5,046 nt of DNA from Ureaplasma sp. (GTDB lineage: Bacteria; Bacillota_I; Bacilli_A; Mycoplasmatales; Mycoplasmoidaceae). The notes under the pieces are model-generated. The model ran no database searches. It saw only the letters and a program-made list of their open reading frames with translations, and was not told where the DNA came from. The translations under genes and the position numbers were made by a program. Below are positions 1-5,046 of this stretch, one piece after another; the stretch's first letter is position 1; each line of letters opens with the position of its first letter. The DNA lies in assembly GCA_020024695.1 (NCBI GenBank), contig JAHHTK010000022.1:1-5046 (forward strand), in the 5' to 3' direction.

Positions 1-473
1 CAAATGACAATTCAATCTTTAAATCAAAACTAATACTTCCAATTGAGATGTTTCGAATACCTGTGCAATTACCAATTGAAATTAAACGTAGTTATGAAGC
101 ATTTCAAAATGAACTCAAAACAATCAACAATGATCAATTAATCAACCAGTTAAGTAAATATGGATTTAAGTTTGATTGAATAAATCAATTACAGGTACTT
201 GAATCCAAATTATTAAGTGAACCAAGAATCATAATCATTAAATTTGATTGTTTAATTAATAATCAATACCATTATCAACCCACAGTAAAACTAGATTTCA
301 ATCAGGTTCAATTTCTGAAACCAATAACTAACCAACCTGAAATCCAAAACCTTGGAATTGAGGTAGCTATCGGTTTAGGAATCGCATTAGTCATCGGAGT
401 TACTAGTTTGATTGTTTCAATTGCCTTAAAAATTAAGGCCTATCAAAGAACTAAAGTAACAAAGCAAGATTAG
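1..473 (+). CDS. C-terminal part of a single-pass membrane protein of unknown function (5' end outside window)
   Basis: The frame is open from the first full codon at position 3 to a TAG stop at 471-473, giving 156 visible residues. It needs UGA as Trp at 177-179 (context KFDWINQ). The first two thirds are a soluble, Lys/Asn/Gln/Ile-rich region without a motif I recognise. A 22-residue hydrophobic segment follows (nt 363-428, VAIGLGIALVIG then VTSLIVSIAL), and a short basic tail ends in TKVTKQD. The positive tail after the helix suggests that the tail is cytoplasmic and the bulk of the protein lies outside the cell, anchored by its C-terminus. A strong terminator begins 13 bases after the stop, so this gene ends its transcription unit. 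The family is not recognised. It could be a surface protein functionally linked to the protease downstream, but nothing visible proves that. Confidence 0.85.
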
Positions 474-553
474 ATATATCTTTCTAAAACCCACAAGGAT
501 TTAAATCATTGTGGGTTTTTATTATTTCTTTTTCTTTTAGATAATCTTGCTTT
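461..553. repeat. Outer 12-bp inverted repeat enclosing the terminator
   Basis: AAAGCAAGATTA at 461-472 is perfectly complementary to TAATCTTGCTTT at 542-553. The left arm covers the last codons and most of the stop codon of the upstream gene. A second matching pair lies further in (TCTAAAA at 483-489 and TTTTAGA at 535-541). The arms therefore form a longer, gapped stem around the 486-520 hairpin. It may be an extended RNA structure protecting the 3' end, or the trace of an inverted duplication. Its function is inferred only. Confidence 0.6.
486..520 (+). terminator. Rho-independent terminator of the upstream gene
   Basis: AAAACCCACAA (486-496) pairs perfectly with TTGTGGGTTTT (509-519), giving an 11-bp stem with a GC-containing core and a 12-base loop. 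The 3' side ends in a T-run (516-520) followed by T-rich sequence. It starts 13 bases after the TAG of the upstream gene. The stem is symmetric, with A-run and T-run flanks, so it could work in either direction, but both neighbouring genes run on the + strand. Confidence 0.9.
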
Positions 554-618
554 CCATCAAATCAAGATAAATTAAGGACAGTTCTAGGAGGGGTTTTTAT
601 TTCCAAGGTTTTATTCCA

Positions 619-624
619 TATAAT
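619..624 (+). promoter_or_regulatory. Candidate -10 box for the protease-lipoprotein gene
   Basis: A perfect TATAAT lies 17 bases before the ATG at 642, downstream of the terminator, where a new promoter is expected. No recognisable -35 box is found at the usual spacing (around 596-601 the sequence is T-rich), which is common in mycoplasmas. Transcription would start near 630-632, leaving a leader of only about 10 bases that barely contains the ribosome binding site. Confidence 0.6.
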
Positions 625-630
625 TTAAAT

Positions 631-636
631 AAAGGA
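631..636 (+). promoter_or_regulatory. Ribosome binding site for the protease-lipoprotein gene
   Basis: AAAGGA sits five bases before the ATG at 642-644. It supports that start, together with the typical lipoprotein signal peptide that begins right there. Confidence 0.7.
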
Positions 637-641
637 AAAAT

Positions 642-3600
642 ATGAGAAAACAAAGAAAAACATTTTTAAAAGTGGGGTTAGCAGGGTTAAGTGCTTCCCC
701 GCTTGCTTTAGTAGCATTAAGTGTTGCTTGTGCTCACCAAGACCAACCAGAACCATCTGTGCAACCAGAGACTCCAAGTTTAAACCAAATTGATATTCAA
801 TTAGACAAAACCCAGTATCAAGTAGGAGATACCATTCAAGTTACTATCCAAACTAATTTAGGTGATCAAAAAGATATTAGTTATGAATATCAAATTGGAA
901 ACCAACCTAAAATAAGGGTCACTGGTCGTACATTTAGTTTTGTAGCCCAAGCTAGTGATAATCAGCAAAATTTAACGGTTTTTGCTAGTTATCAAGACAA
1001 AACGATTAGTTGCACCCAAATATTAAACAACCAACCAGTTCCACCCGTCATTTTAAAACCAAGTTTTAAAATTGAAGGTAACATCCAAGTAGCTCAAATC
1101 CAAGATACTAGTGCTCAAGTTCATTTTAATTTTTTAGCCAACCAAACCATTCAACATGATTTAAAAGTTAAATTAGTATTAACTCATAATTTTGTTTATG
1201 AACAAATTATTTCTGTTCAAGAACCCAAGCAAAACTTTGCTTGTCATCTTAACTTAAATAATTTGTTAGCAAATACTCAATATCAATTATTAAAAATTGA
1301 AATTGATTATTTAAATGAACCATATGTTGTTTATGATGTTCATACTAATGATGCTCAAACCGTTATTTTTAACACCAAACCTGATAGTTTAATAATTACT
1401 AATTTAGGTTTAAATAGTACTCAAATTCAAATGCCAAATAAGCATTTAAATTTGACTGTCACTTTTAATCAGATGTTACAAAAATATGCTCACCAGTTTC
1501 TTCAAGCTACTTTTGAAGATAAAGTTCAGCAGCATGTAGTTAAAAGTGACCAAGTAGTTTTAGTAGCTGATCAAACTAATTACCAATTAAACATTGATGT
1601 TGACCAAAGTGGACATTATGACTTGGTAAGTCTTGAAATGAGTGCTAATCAGACTGAAAAGGGTCAAAATCTGGATATTAGCAATCTTCCAAGTATTAGT
1701 TTTGACTGTTTGCCTGAATCTCAACCTGATCCAGTGCCACCAGTTGTGCCTGAACCACCAAAACCAACTCCCCAACCACCAATTGAACCAGTTCCTCCAA
1801 AACCAGAAAACCCAAACCCACCAGTTATCCCCCAACCACCAGTGCAACCTGATGATCCAACTAACCCTGATGATCCAACTGGTCCGAACCCTGATCAAGG
1901 TAACACTTCTACTCCAAGTATTTTTCCAGCCACTACTAAAACCTTAGATGAATATGGGAATGCATTTGGGTTACAACTAGCACAAGACATTTATCATGAC
2001 AGTTTAAATATCCAGCCTTATCAAGCTCAGTTGTTAACCACCACTGAACTTGATAAGAATCCTTACTTTAAACTTTATCATGAATTTTTAAATCAAGTGC
2101 ACCAAACTCCAGTTAGTCATGATATTTTAGATATGCATAATCTTGTCGTGTCACAAGATTATGGAATTTCAAAATGTGAAGTTATTAATAACCAAGTGGT
2201 TGTGACTATTGTTAATGATAAGCATCAAAGTATTAATAGTCTTCAATTCTATGTGAAATCCTTTGATGCTTATCACCCAACTGAAAAGTTAGTGACTGCT
2301 AATCATATTGCTGATAATCAATATGGATTTGATGTGAGTGAACTCACATCTAATTTAAATGATTTTGTCATTACAAAAATGATTGTTAACCACCATGATT
2401 ATGTTGAGTTGAGTTATGAAAACAATTATTTTATTCACAAAAATAACCGTTTAGATTTAACTGTTAATCAATTTCAAGTTTATCAAGATAAAACTCACCA
2501 CCATGTTTATGGATCGTTAGCATTAACTTGAAACCAAGAAGTTTTAGAATTTTTACAAGATAAAGTCATTGCTTTAACTTTTAGTGCTGACCAAAAGGTA
2601 TGGGTTCCTCAATATGATATTTTTGGCGGGGCTACCAACCTTGATGAAAACTTTAATCCTGATTACAAAAATATTGCCCAACAAAAGATTTATGTGCCTT
2701 TTAGCCAACTAGATAACTTTAGTCTTGATAGTTTACAACCAGGTTTAACTTATCATTTAAAAACCATTGAGTTTTTAAATACTGACAGTTATTTAGCGTG
2801 TGCTCAAGCTCTAACGGTTCCTAACAATAACCAATACAGTTTTCGGTTCTTAGACCACTATAATGATCCAAACATTGTTTTAATGGATCAATTAAGTCAA
2901 GCTAATACTAATGTGGTGCAAAAAAATACCTTTAAAACTTGATTAAAAGACCATCAAACCCATACTGTGGCTTATGACCCAGCCAGTTTTAATAACTATC
3001 TAGATTTAAACTTTGATATTTTTAATGCTAATAGTCGTTATCCAAATCGTAAGCAAAAGATTGCGAACCAAAAAGTAGTCTTTAAAAAGAACCATCAAAG
3101 ACTGACCCCACATTTCTTTATTCCTTCAGAATTGTTAGCTAAAACTGTCTTTAACATTAATGAAGACCATAGCCAAGCAATAATCACTAAAGATTTAAAT
3201 AGTCTTGTGGGATTAAATGACAATAACCTTGATGATGTAGTTTTATGATTAACCTTTGAATTAAATGCTCAACCGAAAACTATTCAAGAGTTTACTGAGT
3301 TTAAAGATGTGCATTCTCGTATTCGGGTTCCTGTCTTATTGTCTAATTTAAAACAACATCCCGTGTTAGAAGATGTAGATTTTATGTTTGACTTTATTCA
3401 AGGCGATTGTCAATATCAACAAGAATTGTTTGCCAAAATCAAACACTATGCTCAATTTAACTTGAAGTTAAATGCCCAAAACCAATTAAGTCTTGAAATC
3501 CAAACCAGAAACAAAGATACCAAGATTTATGACCAAATCTGAGAATCCAATACTGCCTTAAATCACAGTTTTAATTTAGGCAACTGTTATTTAATGGTCA

Positions 3601-3995
3601 ACTGAGTCCAACCAGCAACTCAAACAGAACCCATGATTAGTTATTGAGAACATGACCAAGTTGATGATTTAACCCTTAAAGGTAATATGACTAACTTCAA
3701 TGACAGTTATGAAATGCAAGTGAGTGAACGGGGTCTTAAAGATGAAAATAAAAAATCGACCACCGATTATCAATTATTACCAAAACCAGAAGAAAATATT
3801 GTCACCAGACGAACTCATAGTCAAGATTACAGTCTTGGCTTACAAGCAGCTAGAGACAGAACTTTCTGTATTGGTAGATGAGGTGGTGGGGTTTGAAACT
3901 GTCTTGGAAAAGTGAGTGCTAAACCTGATGATTATCGATTCTATGCCGCAACTAACTACCATGTTTGAGACGCGATTTTAGAATCGCCTGATTAA
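642..3995 (+). CDS. Large surface lipoprotein with DUF31/MIP-like serine protease domain, cut short by a nonsense codon
   Basis: With UGA read as Trp, the frame runs from ATG 642 to TAA 3993-3995 (1117 residues). The same frame then continues to 4949, so the ancestral protein had about 1435 residues. The start is fixed by AAAGGA and a lipoprotein signal: basic MRKQRK, a hydrophobic stretch and lipobox LSVAC, with lipidated Cys30, so the protein sits on the outer face of the membrane. Residues about 47-125 look like an Ig-like beta domain (DKTQYQVGDTIQVTIQ). Residues about 140-246 and 248-356 look like DUF1410-type beta domains (LNNLLANTQYQLLKIEID), and a similar motif recurs near 693-710 (LDSLQPGLTYHLKTIEFL). 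Residues 362-420 are a proline-rich linker. A long unassigned region follows, then the protease domain starts near 1073 (RTFCIGRWGGGVWNCLGKV) with catalytic-type His1107 in ATNYHVWD. As written, the product lacks catalytic Asp and Ser and should be inactive, though it could still bind a ligand. MIP proteases cleave host immunoglobulin; that substrate is only inferred here. The known MIP of M. mycoides is, as I recall, much shorter (roughly 800 residues). Confidence 0.85.
1725..1901 (+). repeat. Proline-rich linker coding repeat
   Basis: Codons 362-420 encode an irregular Pro-rich segment built from PxPP/EPP/QPP units (VPEPPKPTPQPPIEP) and ending in two DDPTNP / DDPTGP units. Most prolines use CCA. 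It separates the N-terminal beta domains from the rest of the protein and probably acts as a stiff spacer that lifts the C-terminal part off the membrane. Repeats of this kind can change length by slippage, so its size may vary between strains. Confidence 0.8.
2331..2350. repeat. Near-perfect 20-base palindrome inside the lipoprotein gene
   Basis: GATGTGAGT (2331-2339) and ACTCACATC (2342-2350) are perfect reverse complements separated by only GA. The site encodes DVSELTS. It looks like an operator or cruciform, but it lies in mid-gene and may be chance. Confidence 0.5.
3993..3995 (+). other. In-frame premature TAA in the protease domain
   Basis: Codon 1118 is TAA, which is a stop in genetic code 4 as well. 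It comes 11 codons after the catalytic His codon (3960-3962). Upstream frame (HVWDAILESPD) and downstream frame (GIWANKVDQFNHAYF) are the same, and both carry Trp-coding TGA codons (3966-3968, 4002-4004), so no insertion or deletion is needed. The context CCTGATTAAGG differs by one base from CCTGATCAAGG in the linker (around 1892, residues PDQG), which is compatible with a C-to-T change of a Gln codon. Confidence 0.85.
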
Positions 3996-4949
3996 GGCAT
4001 TTGAGCCAATAAAGTTGATCAATTCAACCATGCTTATTTTGAAGTTCCTAACCCAACCCTTTTAGCCCCAACAACCATTGATAAAAATGAAACCAATCAA
4101 TATAAACCATTATTTTATTGTGGTAGCAACGATAGTGAAGAAATTAAACAAGCTGTGACTGGCAATTTATTTGATTTCCAAGGTGAAGGGGTGAAATTTA
4201 CAGTCAAATTATTTAATAATTTCTTAGATAAACATGATAGAAGAGATGCTCCAAGTTATGTGCCTTTCAGAACTAATGAAGGGTTTGAAGAAACGAAAGG
4301 TTTTAATAATAATATGGACACTGTAGTCTGTGAAATTGATCTTGGTGATTTATTTAGAAAGTTTGATAATCAAAATTTAGATACCTTTGTTTATAAAGAT
4401 CGACTTTTAAAAGAAACTGAAAAACAAACAATTAGACATTTCTTAAACTTTAAGAATTTAGCTCCAATTGAAATGTCACCCTTGACTTCACATATGATTT
4501 CATTAGGCAACTACAATTTCTATGCTGGTTCATTCCCAACGGCTGCTGTGACAACTAACCCAATTAGTCTTGATTACCGACGTTACCGTGAATATATCTT
4601 TGCTAACAATTCAGCCCAATTAATTTATTTAGACCAAGCTAATGAAGCAGGCCACGAGTTTGATAAATTTGAAAGCAAACACCCATGTTATGTATTACAA
4701 AACCGTTACAATGATATTCAAAACGGTTCATCAGGAACAGGGGCTTATGATAGTAACGGGAAATTCATTGGGATTGAAGTCCGAGGCCATGTTTCATCAT
4801 CTTCGTTCTGATATTTTGCTGATACTGCCAAATATACTTATTTTGGCAATAATCAGTCTAAATATAATCCAAGTACTTTTTATCAAAAAGTGCACCAAAT
4901 GGCTTATTTATATCCTGACCAATACCAAGATTTATATCTTAAAAAATAA
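3996..4949 (+). pseudogene. 3' remainder of the MIP-like protease gene, carrying catalytic Asp and Ser
   Basis: This is the continuation of the lipoprotein gene in the same frame, ending at TAA 4947-4949 (317 residues). It has no credible own start: a GTG at 4155 is in frame but has no convincing ribosome binding site or signal peptide, and a product from there would lack the catalytic His. In full-length numbering, MDTVVCEIDLGD carries the probable catalytic Asp1226 (DxxV...D pattern of trypsin-like folds). QNGSSGTGAYD carries the probable nucleophile Ser1364, with GSSGT in the place of the classic GDSGG. GKFIGIEVRGH follows, as expected for the strand after the nucleophile. A TGA at 4809-4811 (SSFWYFAD) must be Trp, so the frame really ends at 4949, in YQDLYLKK. 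Both residues and the downstream core look well preserved, so the inactivation is recent, or the stop is an error or is read through. The family call (DUF31 / mycoplasma Ig-specific serine protease) rests on the His, Asp and Ser motifs and on the mollicute lipoprotein context. Confidence 0.8.
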
Positions 4950-4994
4950 TCTTGAAACAGAAATAAAATAAGTTGACAACCTTGTTTGTAAAAG

Positions 4995-4999
4995 AAAGG
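4995..4999 (+). promoter_or_regulatory. Ribosome binding site of the downstream gene
   Basis: AAAGG lies seven bases before the ATG at 5007. Its GG falls within a possible 6-bp hairpin (AACCTT at 4978-4983 with AAGGTT at 4996-5001), which could weakly hide it. The 57-base gap after the protease gene holds no terminator. It contains a TTGACA (4973-4978) but no -10 box at proper spacing, so the gene may be read from the upstream promoter. Confidence 0.5.
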
Positions 5000-5006
5000 T
5001 TTGTTT

Positions 5007-5046
5007 ATGATTAAAAAACCCAAAAGTTGGTTAATGACTGGAATGG
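5007..5046 (+). CDS. Start of a downstream gene, product unknown (3' end outside window)
   Basis: The frame opens with ATG at 5007 and reads MIKKPKSWLMTGM to the window end without a stop. A basic start (KKPK) followed by the beginning of a hydrophobic stretch suggests the signal peptide of another exported protein or lipoprotein. AAAGG upstream supports the start. Its position right behind a MIP-like protease gene makes a related surface protein plausible (another protease copy or a binding partner), but 13 residues cannot identify it. Confidence 0.6.
   Translation, partial: MIKKPKSWLMTGM

Noticed and set aside
1587..1898. Open frame on the - strand encoding a Trp-rich peptide
   Set aside because: It is the antisense shadow of the proline-rich linker: CCA codons read backwards give TGG. 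No ribosome binding site or plausible protein composition.
1642..1947. Second + strand frame of about 100 codons
   Set aside because: It overlaps the lipoprotein gene in another frame across the low-complexity linker and has a Gln/Leu/Asn composition produced by the shifted repeat.
2694..3881. Several apparently separate small genes (2694-2942, 2967-3248, 3309-3542, 3687-3881)
   Set aside because: All lie in the same frame and are separated only by TGA codons, which encode Trp in this organism. They are pieces of one gene.
3724..3915. Overlapping frame of 63 codons
   Set aside because: It is out of frame with the conserved protease start (RTFCIGRWGG) and has no features of its own.
4642..4971. 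Overlapping frame of 109 codons at the gene end
   Set aside because: It overlaps the Ser-motif region and the true C-terminus in another frame; the leucine/isoleucine-rich tail comes from AT-rich DNA.
4973..4978. TTGACA as a promoter -35 box for the downstream gene
   Set aside because: No TATAAT-like box follows at 16-18 bases and the only AT-rich candidate is too close, so a promoter is not supported.
1..5046. tRNA or rRNA genes, CRISPR array, insertion sequence
   Set aside because: No cloverleaf-like or rRNA-like segments, no regularly spaced repeats, no transposase-like frame or terminal inverted repeats were seen.

Overview
The window is low-GC DNA from a mollicute that reads UGA as tryptophan (Mycoplasma, Ureaplasma or a relative; genetic code 4). 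All coding sequence lies on the + strand and only makes sense with that code. In the main gene eleven in-frame TGA codons interrupt one conserved reading frame, and under the standard code it would fall into many small pieces. I cannot name the species.

Layout. Positions 1-473 hold the 3' end of a gene for a protein anchored by one C-terminal membrane helix. A clear rho-independent terminator follows (486-520), nested inside a wider inverted repeat (461-553). Next come a short promoter region (TATAAT at 619-624) and a ribosome binding site. From 642 to 4949 runs one very long frame of 1435 codons before the final TAA. It encodes a surface lipoprotein with signal peptide and lipobox Cys30, several beta-sandwich-like domains, a proline-rich linker, a long middle region and a C-terminal trypsin-like serine protease domain. 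That domain resembles the DUF31 / mycoplasma immunoglobulin protease (MIP) family. The likely catalytic triad is His1107, Asp1226 and Ser1364. A further gene starts at 5007 and runs off the window.

The most notable point is a true stop codon (TAA, 3993-3995) inside the protease domain, 11 codons after the catalytic His. The reading frame is the same on both sides, so this is a nonsense change rather than a frameshift. As written, the cell would make a 1117-residue lipoprotein without catalytic Asp and Ser, and the last 954 bases would be a dead remnant. A sequencing error or a strain-level change remains possible.

How the genes relate. The terminator separates the upstream membrane-protein gene from the protease gene. 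No terminator is visible between the protease gene and the downstream gene, 57 bases away, so those two may be co-transcribed. In known mycoplasmas, MIP-type proteases work with an immunoglobulin-binding partner (MIB), often encoded next to them. Neither partial neighbour shows enough sequence to be called MIB.
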